A DNA stretch of 26,703 nucleotides from Lingula anatina (GCF_001039355.2 NW_019775314.1:444852-471554), one strand, 5' to 3'. Shown: positions 1 through 11,184, numbered from the stretch's first letter. The notes: a model not told the origin generated them from the sequence alone. A program made the numbers and translations.

Positions 1-12
1 CCCCCCCCCCCC

Positions 13-57
<45 letters not shown>
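1..57. repeat. poly-C/poly-A run
   Basis: Thirteen C are followed by 44 A at the window edge. It is simple sequence with no coding content, and the length may be affected by assembly. Confidence 0.95.
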
Positions 58-60
<3 letters not shown>

Positions 61-1275
61 GATTTCCCCAAAATTCCTGGTTCCACCACATGCAACTAGG
101 GGGAATTCAAGGAGAGAAAAATATTTCGTTTAATAGCACTACAGGGGCCTGTTACACAGGCTCCCTTGGATCAGTTTCAAAGAAAGTCTAAATAAGTTTT
201 TGGGCTAATGTCTTAGCCTACTAAGACTTCACCAACTATGTTGTGTTTCCGAAAGAATCATATAAGCTGTTCAACTTGCCTTTGTTTCTATATCTTAACA
301 AATCCACTGAGCAAATTATGGTAGCCTTCATTGCGTTTTATAATCTCAGAGCTAAAATAAGGCCATTCAGAAATGTAAATAAAATTACATTTATCATGTG
401 TAAACCAACCTCTAAATTCTCATAGACTAATATCTAAAAATCGACATAGCATGTAAAGTCGGCTATCCATTTAGCCGTCTAAGCCAGCCGTCTAGCCCAA
501 AAACTTTTAGCCTTTCTTGTGAAACCGGCTTCGCTAGCCTACGGGGCGCGTGCCTAGCAAAACATGTACCTGTACTTGTACCTCCTTGCCTGCTGGGAGC
601 TACTGGCGCGTAGCTTGATAAAAAGCACGCGGACGATGTTCAGGAAGATAATAATGTTTACCTGGAAGAGAGAGAGACTTCAGTATCATTTATGAGGTAT
701 AGGTAGTGTGAGAAGCATGTCCGACCTCCAACCGTCCCCCCCCCCACTCTCAGATGTGGTAGACACTGGTTGGTAAACAAGTTTTTTTATGTATCACGTT
801 TGAGTTTTAAAATAAGCAGTTTAAAATAATCATTACATTTTACATTATTATTTTTGTTCTTGTTGTTGTTGTCGGTGTCTTTAAGTTTCTGTTTATAAAA
901 ATATGTTATACTTACCAGACATGTTAACACATGGGATCCACGTAAAACCCAGCTGTACGGTTTGTCCGTGTGAGTGTTCCAACAGCTAAAACGATAGTGA
1001 TGATTTCATTGCAGATCGTTTTGGAAAATTAGGATATGGAATGTGTATCCACGAAATAGCATGGCGCAAACAAAAATTAGCACGATGTATATTACAAAGC
1101 TTATTTTGTCAGTGTACTTTTAAACAGCACGTTTCTTTCTTGCATGAGTATCATGTTTCTACGACGATTTTTGAGCTGTCCTTTTTTTTTTTTTTTTTTT
1201 TGAACACTCATGCTACTTGCGCTCTGAGAGTGCTTTCGTTCATTCCCAAGATATGCGCCATCTCGTAATTTTTTC

Positions 1276-1332
<57 letters not shown>

Positions 1333-1621
1333 ATTTTATCAAAGATCATCAAAAAGAAAATGGGTAATTTCATAAAAAGGGGACTTTTATAGTCCCCTCA
1401 GCGACACTCATATTTTGTGTTAAATGTAATTGATTCTGACCTTCCCCATTGATATTGCCGTTTCATACTATAGCAACCTCAAAAGAAACCAAAAGTAACT
1501 TTAAGTGAGATAAAACATTTATACAAATAGACTAAAATACCAAACGAAACATGTGCGTTATTGACGCGTCTCGAAGAGGCGCGATATTTGTGAAATGACC
1601 CAGATAACATCGAATACTTAC
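58..1621. other. non-coding stretch, probably GPCR intron
   Basis: No exon was recognised on either strand. The stretch lies 3' of the last visible GPCR exon (minus strand), whose donor opens into it, so it is most likely intron. It holds a T20 run (1182-1201) and a long (TA)n array (1278-1331). I looked for the TM5 exon of the receptor here and did not find it. Confidence 0.6.
1182..1331. repeat. T20 run and (TA)n microsatellite
   Basis: T20 lies at 1182-1201 and about 26 TA units lie at 1278-1331. Short reading frames crossing them are artefacts of the simple sequence. Confidence 0.95.
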
Positions 1622-1682
1622 TCCTGGTCGTCGTATGTCGCCTTAAGGATAGCCCATGGTATCACAAACAGCAGTGGATAAC
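1622..1682 (-). CDS. GPCR exon: TM4
   Basis: The acceptor is ATTTCAG and the donor GA|GTAAGT. The 61-base exon begins by completing a Cys codon (T+GT) to give GWC at the start of TM4. It continues with [19 protein letters not shown] and ends in phase 2, just before the expected conserved Cys-Trp of extracellular loop 2. Glucagon/GLP-1-type receptors read very similarly here (LFVVPW). GWC in place of the common GWG also occurs in CRF receptors. Confidence 0.88.
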
Positions 1683-4161
1683 CTGAAATGTCATATACAC
1701 ACAATAATTGCTCAATACATTTGGATAATTTGAAAATCCGAAATCAGATTCTACACGCGGTTCTGTTAATAAAAAGCAGATAAAAACATATCTGTAAGGG
1801 CCCATTCCCAATAAAACTATCGTTTTACGTAGTTTATTCTACCGAAATCCTTAGGGACTATCGCTGAAAGCAATCAGATTGAAAGATTATCTAGACGCAG
1901 CATCACCATTTACGGGAAGAATGGCCGTAGATCAAAATAATAAGAACATTTGACCTGCATTTGGAATTTTTGTTATTTATCCATTCTTTAACTCATTCAT
2001 TTCACCTTACTTAATCATTTTTATCATCTTATTTTCTTATCTATAGAGACGGTGAAAATCAATTATCTACTCACACCATCCCAACACGATGTACCACCGA
2101 ATGCTGCTGTTCTCAGAGAAGACAGCCACGAAGATCAGCATGTGAAGGTACAGTCCTTCCATCAGAACCCAAGAGTAGTTGGCTCCAATGGCGTAGTGAA
2201 GCATCACGAAGAGAAGCTTGCACTCCCAATGCTGAAGAATCAAGAAAGAGAATGTTTCATTGCTTTCAGTGTCTCAACTAACACAATGGCGATGCTTCCA
2301 TTAGACTAGTGTATTGAATTGAAAGGAAAAAGTTCACTAGGAAGAGTGGTCCGTTTCTCATTACTTTGTACAGGTCAAATTAGCACAATATACTGACCCT
2401 ATTATTTCTAACTAATTGTAACCTGTATTCATCATATGTTAGAAAAGAAACATTAAATCTACGACCAATTGACCCGCTTGACTGCGATTGTGACGGTTAA
2501 AAATAATAAATGAACCACAAAAGAAATGAAAATAAAAACAGACTTCTGCCATGATTAGATAATATTGAATTAACTGTAAACAAAAACCATTCCTGGAGCA
2601 ATAATTGGGTATATTTATATTCCAAACTCAGACAGAGTTTCCTGCCTGATTTCAAAACATGCTTCTAAATATTTGCTCACGGTTTGGATGATCATTATCT
2701 CTTTGAGACTTAATAGAAAAAGTTTTATATTTGATGCAAGTTTAAAATACATAATCTATTGTCTTATGAACCATCGTTCCCTTTCAAAAATTTGGACAAA
2801 GGTATAGCTGAGTTTGAAACCAGGAATCGACCACAGCAGATGGAAACATTCACTTCCAGGAAAAGGAAAAAACGATACATTAAAACAGTTCTCTGGTCTT
2901 CAGAAACACAATGACAGCGTATTATATCAGACAGCAGTCTCCGTTGTCAAAGTTTGCCGATCAGTATTATGACGGTTTGGAGTGGTTTTGTTCAAATATT
3001 CATAGAGTCGAAATAAATGTTCGATGGCCAAGATTTCAATTCCAATCCATTCGTATTGTATCTAGAAGTGGGCGTTAACGTAAAATAAGACCGATTTTTT
3101 TCTGCCTCACGATACCAAGTTCAATACATTGGCCTTGTAAAAAAGGGTTTACCAACAATGACAAAACGACCTTGGTTATTATGTAGATTCAAGCACCCGC
3201 TATTACACTCGAAGAAAAAAGTTCGGAGGATATTTACCTCAGGCAGAAATCAATGTCTGTCAGTGACCGTGACCTATAGATTGCATATGCATTAATTCAT
3301 AGTTACTCAGTCGAGCTACGTGCGGCAATTTTACGTGGGCACAGCGGGTACACAGGGGTACTAACATTTAGACTCTCAATATGATCTTAACTTTTTTTTT
3401 GCAGAGACTCAATCAACTCCGCTTTTCTACTTTGCATTAATACGTTGAAATAATGCTCTCTTTTTCAATAGCACCAACAATTTCTTTTTTATTAATTAGT
3501 TGAAATCAATTGATTAATTTGCTTGCTTGATTTCATTAACTTGTTTGTTTCGACCCTAGAATATTTTATAATGACATGTACCATTGAGTACGATTACGAA
3601 TAAATAGGCGCCAAACAACGAGAGATTTAACTCGTAAATGGTTGATTGTCACCTCTAGCTACCAGGTTGAGGTCAGTCGATTTTATTTGACGGTAGCCAT
3701 CAATTAACCGGGACATCCAAAACCTTGGAACAATTACGCTGTGAAAATGGTGTAGCCAAAACTTGACTAATCGTTATAATATATTTACATTCTTTTTGCG
3801 TTGACAGATATACCCAAAGGAACGTTATACTAGTAAGTGCTAGACGTATCTTATTCATAAGGTCACAGGAAATGCTGCAAGCGATGTGACATTTCTATCA
3901 GAGACAGCTGACACTGGAACAATTACCAAAAACCCTCGCAATTGTTTCCCAATAAACACACTTGCATAAAGCTTTCTAGCCGTTCTTATTCATTGATTTT
4001 CACATCCTTTCCGGCAAAAGAATCGTATATCTTAGACAATAAATGTAAATTATTGATGGGGTGATTATAACATAATTGAATAAGTATTTAACCAATGCAG
4101 TCAGAAAGCTGTTTCTTAATTTCAGGTTCTTAGCTGTTCTAAAAACAAAAGAAAACTCTCT

Positions 4162-4194
<33 letters not shown>

Positions 4195-7100
4195 TGAAGC
4201 TCCGTCGAAGTAAAATATAACTGATATCAAAATACTATGAAATATTAAGCGGCCTATATTAAGTTGAAAGTGTAATAACTGCAAAAAGTCGTTTCGCTCA
4301 AGGAACGCTTCATTTAGGAAATCTGCTTAAGCTGCCAACCATCTGAACAAATTGTCCCCCCATCATTTTAGCGATGTACGCAAAAGTAGGTTAATAAGGT
4401 TGGCCAAATTAACGTTTCAGGGAACTCCACCCCCAAAACCCCACCCCTGCGCTCTTCCTCTGCCCCCCCTCCTCCACATTCATCATTATTTTAACATTAA
4501 GACAATTGGGCAAGAAAACACGTTATAAATATAACTTGGTGATCGCACTATACCACGCGTTGTTCATATTATTCTCAGTCTTTTTTCTGTTATGTATATA
4601 TTTTTCAACCCAACAGTAAAGACATCGCTGTGATAACCGACATCCTGTGGTTTCGGCAGTTATTCTTGCCTTTTATTTTCATCATTTTTGTATAACCATG
4701 CAATTGCTAAATACTGTTATAAAATTAAATTGAGAAAGCACGCCATAACCCACGCACCAAGATCTCGTCTTATTAATTTTCAGAGCTTGAATGTTTTAAC
4801 TCATTTGCTAATGGACTCGCCGACAGGAATTCAACATGGGTGGGATTCGAGTGACGGGGGTGGGTGCGTACGTGTTTACACCGTGATTAAACACGCGTTG
4901 TAATTGCCATGACGTACACGTGTTAACAGAGCAACAAGTCGAAGTTTATGACAGCCAGGTGAGGAAAGGTGATGAGTGCTTGTCACTTAAAGTAAATAGC
5001 TAAAGAATCATTTTTACCGCGTGTAAAGTGCTTTTAAAGCACATGAAACGATATCTGCTTTGCGGTTGCTTCATGCTGTCTAAATGGGAATTGAAACGAA
5101 GGTCAGAGCTGCGGTTTAGAGACTGAGTGTGTTCACATAAAAAGACAATGTTCAGACAGTTTTGCGAGTACTCTTGAAATAACTTAAGATATTTATTTTC
5201 AAATTATTACGAAATTCACATATATTTGTCTAGAGGTGGTTGGATAAATCTGCCAATAAATACCAAGAGTTGCTTCCATAGATTCCGAGTGCGATTTACT
5301 TAATATATGAAAACTCGGGTAGTTATATAAGGTGCAGTTATTTGGTGCGATATTCGACCTAATTAGGTCCCGTTTGACATAAACATATAGAAAAGCATTA
5401 AAAAAACACGTTCACTTAAAAAATGACGTGATACTTGTTTTACGAGGGGGGAGGGGTCGGAATAGTGGCTCATAGATTTACAAGCTGGAGCCAACTACGT
5501 CTTGACTACGCACTCCACCTACCGTTCCGTTTCCTAGGAATTCATAGATACCGTTCGTGCGTTGCACCACATCGTTGGGCAGGCCCAAGTCACCCTCCAG
5601 TATGTTGTCCTTTAGAAGTGTTATCCCCGCTCTCAGTGCGAATGACAGGAACAGGTTGCAGTGAATGGTGTTTCTTGGACAGTGGAGACGCCTACAGTCG
5701 AGCATTAATAATATTAATGATTTTAATTTTAATATTTTAATATTTACTATTAAAATAGTTATTTTGTGTAGGCCTAACAAAAAGATGTTTTACATTTGTC
5801 AAATTGTTGTATACAATGGAAAATTTATAGGGCGAAATGAAATCATAACCATTGTGTATCCATGTAAAAAAATAGAAAAATCCTTAGTGTAGCGTTTGGT
5901 AACTTCAAACATTTATTATATAGCTATTCGCGGGCGGCTTTGATGGTAATGGGATTTCATGCAGTGACAGATGTTCCTTTATACTGCAACTGTCGAAATA
6001 AATATACTCACCTGAAACTAATCATGACTACTAGCGCCACCACCAGGCAGATCAGCGAGATACCGTATCCAATACTGTACAAGAGCTGAATGTTATTAAG
6101 ATGATCCTAAAAAATAATAATAATAACACGTATACTTATTTAAAGTCTAAAATGTTGTGTAGACCTTACAAATTAAATACATTTCATATACGAATAAAAT
6201 ACAAAGTTAAAAGGGTTTAATTTCTGTTCAAATGTAATGGTATTAAAAGTAAAGAGAATAGATGACGATATTATTTTTAATCACCATGATGTCACAAAAT
6301 ATAGACTGGACCTCGACAGAACGTTTAAATGCACAATGTTTTTTTGTTTTTTTTTTTTAAATTTAAAAAATTCTTCAGAAATATCGAAATATATAACCCA
6401 ATGACTAGCAGAGGAATTACGGCCAGGATTTTACAGAAAATTTTCAGTTGCGCATTTAGCTATTCATTCATGTATTTTATCATGTCGTTTTGATGAGTCC
6501 ACAAACACATAAACACATCAAAATAAACAACCCGTCACGAAATACTGACAAGTCTTTTATCAAACATTTATAAAACATTCATCAGTGTGTTCATTTATCA
6601 TTTGCGTTATTCATCTGTTAATTTACCGATTGAATGCTTGGTTGATTGATAGGTTGCTTTTCCTTATTTGTCTATTTCCTTCATATAAATTGACAATTTA
6701 ACCATTATAAGACATCTGTTACGTAACATGTTTCAGATTGATAGAATATATTTCATTGAGAATCCCCAGAGGTATCTGACATCGCATAAGATATAAATCA
6801 AAAAGAAGCCCAAAATGACACCAGACGCAATTGATATGGCAAAGTTCCAAACAAATGACGGTAAAATGTTATCTAAATGCACCGTCTGATCGTCCTATGA
6901 TAAAATCCAATTTCTTTCTTATCTATCATCCTGATGTTTCTATCAGTGCATTCAGAATAACCCTTCTAGGGGTTTAGGTCTAAATGGCGTCAAAGGAAAA
7001 TCATGTTACTCTTTTCCAGCAATAACATTATATAACTACTGATATTCCAGAATCCCAAAGATTACCAAACTGCTGTAACCAAACTGTTACCCAGCCGATT

Positions 7101-9641
7101 GTAAATTTCCAGATGAAGCTGTAGTACAACTACCTCAAACTGGGGATGTTGTGCTCAGGTCACATGTGCGTCATTCTGCTCATCTGATCACGTTATTCCC
7201 AACAGGGTAACACAACATGAATAAAGGCAAAATAGGGCAACACAACATAAGTAAAGGCAAAATAGGGTAACACAACACGAATAAAGACATTCAGGGCAAC
7301 GCAAAAATATAAATATTACGAAAAGTGTTAATATTACGAACGGGGTGTCTGACAAACATAATAATACAATCTATGGGTAGTTTGTCGTGCGGGGTAACAC
7401 AATAAACAAAATATTCAATCAAACAAAGTAATACAGCATACACTGTATACGGTAGTGTCCCATACGGGCTAAAAACAAGCAGTTTACAAGAAGGGTAACA
7501 CAAGCAGCAGGGTAGTCCAAAATCGGGTAACATTACCTTCATGAATGTCGAGAGGACCGGGATGTCCTTAATGTTTGCCTGACACGTGGAATAATTGGTC
7601 CAAGATCTATTGTAGACAGTACTGTAAAACCATGAACCGTCTTCCAGACACCTTTTGGTCGCAGACTCTGAAAATGTGCCCAAAATGAATTACATTAACA
7701 ATATAATGGCAAATTAGTCCCAGTATACGCTTATATTAAACATGTTTTGAAGTGCATGGCGCCAAACTTTACAAAGTCATGTAAATGTATTTTGGAGCTT
7801 GACGTAATGACTTTTGCATCACTATTATCAGCGAGAAACTAAAATGACAAGCTAACTCGATCTCAACACTTTACATCCATGCACTGAGAGAGAGATATTC
7901 AGCCTGTGGCGCTTGTTATAAATCTTACCATTATCCTGTTTTTATTCAATAAGCAATGTGACTGCCGATCTATTTAAAATCTGATAACTTTGAATTAGGA
8001 GCACCGGCTTCTTGGGAGCGCGTAAGCTAAAAGCGTCTTTTTTGCTCCTAATTGGCGTATACAATCTCATTACGTTTGTCATACTGGAGAGCATTCTTTG
8101 GGATTCTGTAATAACTCCGGATAAAGAAGGCTTTTGATGGAACATAACAGACGTCGGGATGCCATAGATAACGAAGCGATTTCGAGATTGATGTTTTTCG
8201 GTTTTCGTTTCTAAGCTGAGCATATACTTAAAGTGAAACCAAGGATTTTTTATCCTTGTTCTCGTCTAGTCTTCTGTGTTTTATCTTTCCCCTTGCTCCC
8301 GCCGCTAACAAAATCGTGGATTCGGCAGAGCATTTTAAAATTCATTCCAAAGGTTCAGCGCTTTAATCACTATTATCATCCAAATAAATTACAGAACACC
8401 AAATGGCTTTCCGTACCGAACTTGGGCTCAATGAAATCCAAAAATGATCGTAGCTTACCGTTTTGCATTTTGGAGATAAGAAGGTCAGACGGTTCTGGCC
8501 TACGCGGCAATATCAAATGATTCTACGTGTGCATGTTGAAGGATTAAAGAGCACTTGTTACCTTCAGGTATCAAACTTTCACGTATATCTCGACAGGGGC
8601 ACCGCTTGTAAGAATCGTCGGTGTTAGCAAGCCTATGGGGATTCTCAGAAAAAGCTTTCGAAATTCTTAGTTGAGAGCATCAGTTGTTCACATTGCATCT
8701 CTTATTTCACTTCATATTTGTTTCCATTCCGTTTATTCGTTTATTATTATTTAGCAAATGACTGAATGGCATAATACCGCAAGTAGGGCTATAACAAGCA
8801 ATACAATATGCATAACATATCTATCGATTCTGAACATCAAAGATGTTAAGTCCGGCAAAAACATCGACAACATCGGTCGAGTCTCCTCAACCTCCTGTCT
8901 GAATCTCCTGCCTCGTCAAAGCTTGAAAAATGACTTAATCCGTTTGCTCCATAAATGGCTTACTAATCAAAAAGAAATTCTGCGGAAAATCTTTTCAGCT
9001 TCAACTAGATACCGGTACATTCAAGATTATATGTAAATTCCAGCGAAAACGACCGATAAAATAGAACAATTTTTAAGAGTACAAGTACACAAACCGAGCT
9101 CGAAGTCTCGCAAAAGGCATGCCGGTACAATTCAAGATTATATGTAAATTCCAGCGAAAACGACCGATAAAACAGAACAATTTTTAAGAGTACAAGTACA
9201 CAAACTGAGCTCGAAGTCTCGCAAAAGACACGCCGGTACAATTCAAGATTATACATGTATGTAAATTTCAGCGAAAACGACCGATAAAACAGAACAATTT
9301 TTAAGACTACAAGTGCACAAATCGGGCTCGAAGTCTCGCAAACAGGCACGCTAATCGACTGATAGTTCACCGTATTAATCACATCTCCAATGACACACGC
9401 TTCAGCGAGCGAAAATGCAATCAACGCAGTCACTGTTGTAACGAAATCAGTACCCAGTGAACGGAACAGACAGATGGTGCAATGTACACGCAGATGTGCT
9501 CTGGTACATGTATCCGTGAATCTGAAATTACCGAACGAGACGGGACTCTCTGATTTGGCGTTCACTCCTGATAGTAATGTAGCCAACACGAATATTAAAC
9601 ATGTTTATTTTTTCCTTAACTCTAACTGTATATTTTCAGTC

Positions 9642-9683
<42 letters not shown>

Positions 9684-10581
9684 ATCATATACGGGTCCCA
9701 ATATGGCAGGCTTTGTCTCCTAATAGTAAACGCACTGAAGTTGTCTCACTTCTTTAAGTGGCCAATACACACACTAACTTAACGGTGTCACGTTCTTCAC
9801 CAGAAAAAAAGGATGCCATTTGGGATTCTGTCCGTTGCTAAGGTTACTTAGCCACTTGTCATTCCCACACTATGACTAACTTTTTCCAGCAGACTCTGCC
9901 CTTTCAAATGATATATTATTTTGGTCTAAGGATGAAGGGACACTCAACTCCTTGAATAAGGTACTTTTTGTGGATTTGTCGCTCATCTACACGCAGAATG
10001 ATAAATCAATCAATCATTTTCAAAGGAAAAAAAAAACATATGTTCACATTCTCGCTTTCGCATAACACAGATACGATTTTGACCAAAATATATTGCATGC
10101 TTCCTATTTTTCATCATGTTCTCTTCGTAATAATGACATGGATTTGACATTGGTGAATTTGATAATTAGTATAAAAAATAATGCAATATATATACATTGG
10201 ATAACAATTCCTTCAATACGGAACATGTTGGGCATTTCTGTAAAATTCAATAATGCTCATTATATTACAGGCCCGTAGCGGGGGGTGGGGGTAGAGGGGG
10301 GGGTCGGGGTGTTCGAAAGAACCTCCTTTTTTTGCTGGGAAAGGCCCCCTCTGGATAAAATTTTATCTAGGTACATGAAGGTTTCATGATAAAAGGTCCA
10401 CTTTTTTCAGAAATGAACTCCACTTTTGAAATTGCTGGCTACGGGACTGATATTAATACAACAATCATTTACCTTCAATATTAAAACCGTTGACGTAGTT
10501 TGGACACCGTTGCTCGCTGGTGGTGCCCGCAGGGGTGTCCGGCCAGCACATCACTCCATCCCACGTCCTGTTACAATATGA
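1622..10581 (-). CDS. class B1 (secretin-family) peptide-hormone GPCR, partial
   Basis: Six minus-strand exons (10473-10581, 7537-7667, 6012-6106, 5523-5691, 2075-2231, 1622-1682) join without a phase conflict. They read through the hormone-receptor domain ([16 protein letters not shown], then RCLEDGSW and [10 protein letters not shown]), TM1, TM2 ([17 protein letters not shown]), TM3 ([14 protein letters not shown]) and TM4 ([16 protein letters not shown]). These are hallmark motifs of secretin-family receptors, which bind peptide hormones at the cell surface and usually couple to Gs and cAMP. The ectodomain resembles calcitonin/PTH receptors, TM2-TM3 resembles PTH receptors, and TM4 resembles glucagon-type receptors. 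I would call it PTHR/calcitonin-like and give no symbol. TM5-TM7 and the tail lie beyond the left edge. The signal-peptide exons are missing; they may lie in unrecognised sequence to the right or behind a mobile-element insertion. Confidence 0.9.
1683..2074 (-). other. GPCR intron (TM3-TM4)
   Basis: This 392-base intron runs from donor T|GTGAGTAG to acceptor CATTTCAG on the minus strand. I saw nothing else in it. Confidence 0.85.
2075..2231 (-). CDS. GPCR exon: ECL1 end, TM3, ICL2
   Basis: The acceptor is GATTCTTCAG in phase 0 and the donor GGT|GTGAGT in phase 1. The exon codes for 52 residues plus one base. It includes the conserved TM3 cysteine (HWECKLLF), the signature [20 protein letters not shown] and the ICL2 segment leading to GW. 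The E-G-L-Y-L-H motif is diagnostic of the family. Confidence 0.93.
2232..5522 (-). other. GPCR intron (TM2-TM3), 3.3 kb
   Basis: Intron sequence with no additional exon recognised. It holds a (GA)n microsatellite (4162-4194) and C-rich patches around 4429-4480. Short open frames on either strand (for example 4000-4284 and 4688-4903) cross simple sequence or show no domain and are not called. Confidence 0.75.
4162..4194. repeat. (GA)n microsatellite
   Basis: An almost pure GA repeat of about 33 bases inside a GPCR intron. Confidence 0.95.
5523..5691 (-). CDS. GPCR exon: ICL1, TM2, ECL1
   Basis: The acceptor is CGACTGTAG and the donor ACG|GTAGGT. The first base completes the Arg codon left open by the TM1 exon. 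The 56 following codons include [26 protein letters not shown] and a loop rich in Gly, Asn and Asp ending GNGT. The pattern LHC-x-RN-x-IH-x2-LFLSF-x-LRA-x4-KD is that of PTH-receptor-type TM2. The exon ends in phase 0, matching the TM3 exon. Confidence 0.93.
5692..6011 (-). other. GPCR intron (TM1-TM2)
   Basis: This 320-base A+T-rich intron lies between donor AG|GTGAGT and acceptor CTGTAG. It contains a TAGGCCTA palindrome at 5769-5776. Confidence 0.85.
6012..6106 (-). CDS. GPCR exon: stalk and TM1
   Basis: The acceptor is TTTTTTAG and the donor TTCAG|GTGAGT. The exon reads [18 protein letters not shown] followed by a hydrophobic run to ISFR. The pattern L-Y-x-x-G-Y-x-x-S-L is typical of class B TM1. 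It starts in phase 0, matching the donor of the ectodomain exon, and ends in phase 2, matching the TM2 exon. Confidence 0.93.
6107..7536 (-). other. GPCR intron (ectodomain-TM1)
   Basis: A 1.43-kb A+T-rich intron. Near its 5' end (7204-7292) lies a 30-base tandem repeat. No other exon is visible. Confidence 0.8.
7204..7292. repeat. 30-bp tandem repeat, about 3 copies
   Basis: Units begin at 7204, 7234 and 7264 (AGGGTAACACAACATGAATA and onward) with a few substitutions. A partial fourth unit follows. Further GGGTAACA-type words recur to about 7530, up to the exon donor. Confidence 0.85.
7537..7667 (-). CDS. GPCR exon: hormone-receptor domain, C-terminal half
   Basis: The acceptor is ATTTTCAG and the donor ATGAAG|GTAATG. 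Two bases complete a Glu codon with the upstream exon, then 43 codons follow, including [10 protein letters not shown] and [10 protein letters not shown]. The conserved C-x3-GSW and N-x-(S/T)-W-x-N-Y-(S/T)-x-C pattern is shared with PTH and calcitonin receptors. Two N-glycosylation sequons are present (NRS and NYS). The open frame continues past the donor, but that part is intron. Confidence 0.92.
9012..9350. repeat. 111-bp tandem repeat, 3 copies
   Basis: Copies begin at CCGGTAC at 9012, 9122 and 9233, with a last unit of about 118 bases. Units differ by a few substitutions and one small insertion. The unit is near 3 x 37 bases, so a minus-strand frame stays open through all three copies and on to 9589. 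Confidence 0.93.
9642..9682. repeat. (TAT)n trinucleotide microsatellite
   Basis: About 13 TAT/ATT units. The tyrosine-rich end of the plus-strand frame at 9390-9683 comes from this repeat. Confidence 0.95.
10270..10447. mobile_element. MITE-like element, GGCCCGTAGC termini (copy 1)
   Basis: It starts with GGCCCGTAGC and ends with GGCTACGGG, an inverted terminal repeat of about 9-10 bases. The body is G-rich, then holds TTCGAAAGAACC and AAAAGGTCCACTTTTTTCAG. The same blocks occur in reverse orientation in the copy at 17423-17546. No transposase is present, so it would be a non-autonomous element. Confidence 0.75.
10473..10581 (-). CDS. GPCR exon: hormone-receptor domain, N-terminal half
   Basis: The donor is GAAG|GTAAAT in phase 1. 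The exon codes for [19 protein letters not shown] and on to NYVNGFNIE, which matches the cysteine and tryptophan pattern of calcitonin/PTH receptor ectodomains (CNRTWDG, CW, DTPAG). The 5' boundary is uncertain because an ambiguous base (10583) sits exactly where the acceptor AG should be. If the minus-strand base there is A, a CAG acceptor puts the first codon at 10581 in phase 0. The sequence upstream of it is mobile-element DNA. Confidence 0.85.
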
Positions 10582-10583
10582 CN

Positions 10584-10936
10584 GACAGAATGTCACTGAA
10601 ATTTTCCGGGCGAAAATCGCTGGTCGCCACCATCCTTTTGCATAATTGTAAAAAAGTGGATATCTCCATGCCCAATATCAATGGATAACAATCCAAAACG
10701 ACGGCCCCCTTCTCTTTATTACTTTATATAATTCATTGTCTTGTAATTTGAAAGTAATCCTAGAGTTGAATTTGACGGCAAAGCGGCTATATTTCCAAGT
10801 GGCGATAGTACGCATGCGCAGTGACAACCGACTTCGTTGGGGGGGGGGGGGATTTTTTTTTTTTTTTTACGGAGAACGGACGAAAATCGGTGCGCACGCA
10901 GGATGTCATCCATAAAAATAAAAAAGTGTGGCCTTA
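10584..10936 (-). mobile_element. dispersed repeat B, copy 1 (353 bp)
   Basis: This copy is the reverse complement of the element at 16043-16828. Shared blocks include GACATTCTGTC with TTTCAG at one end, ATATCCAC, GGGCATGGAGATATC, the ACTTTCAAATTACA region, GCGCATGCG, a poly-C/G tract and AAGGCCACACTTTTTTATTT at the other end. No coding capacity is visible. It abuts the GPCR ectodomain exon and supplies the bases of its 3' splice region. Confidence 0.85.
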
Positions 10937-11181
10937 GTACATAAACAAAACAAACTGCTTTGGGATTGTCAATCAAAATTTAATTATCTTCTGTATAAAA
11001 ACATATCAGTATGAATTTTATCTTGAATATAACTGCCAGTATTGCATAATTTACAAGTCTACATACAGACAGACAGGCTATAAATCACGCAAAATTTCCG
11101 GAGTATGTAATAGTTTCATGCTGTCCATTTGACGGTAGTGGTAGCATTATTTCCCTCTTGAGTTAATATACATGTGGATAA

Positions 11182-11184
<3 letters not shown>

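Larger units (their letters stand above)
7668..10472 (-). other. GPCR intron within the ectodomain, 2.8 kb
   Basis: It contains a 111-base tandem repeat (9012-9350), a TTA-type trinucleotide microsatellite (9642-9682) and a MITE (10270-10447). Several open frames exist (7942-8223 minus, 8233-8520 plus, 8758-9036 plus), but none shows a domain or credible splice pairing. Confidence 0.7.

Noticed and set aside
1101-1373. Minus-strand frame with an Ile-Tyr run
   Set aside because: Translation of the (TA)n array and poly-T.
2052-2309. Plus-strand 85-codon frame over the GPCR TM3 exon
   Set aside because: Antisense shadow of a clear class B TM3 exon.
7942-8520. Back-to-back frames on opposite strands in a GPCR intron
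   Set aside because: No recognisable motif, no splice sites in phase, and composition like the intron.
9390-9683. Plus-strand frame ending in a tyrosine run
   Set aside because: The end is the TAT microsatellite, and there is no domain or splice support.
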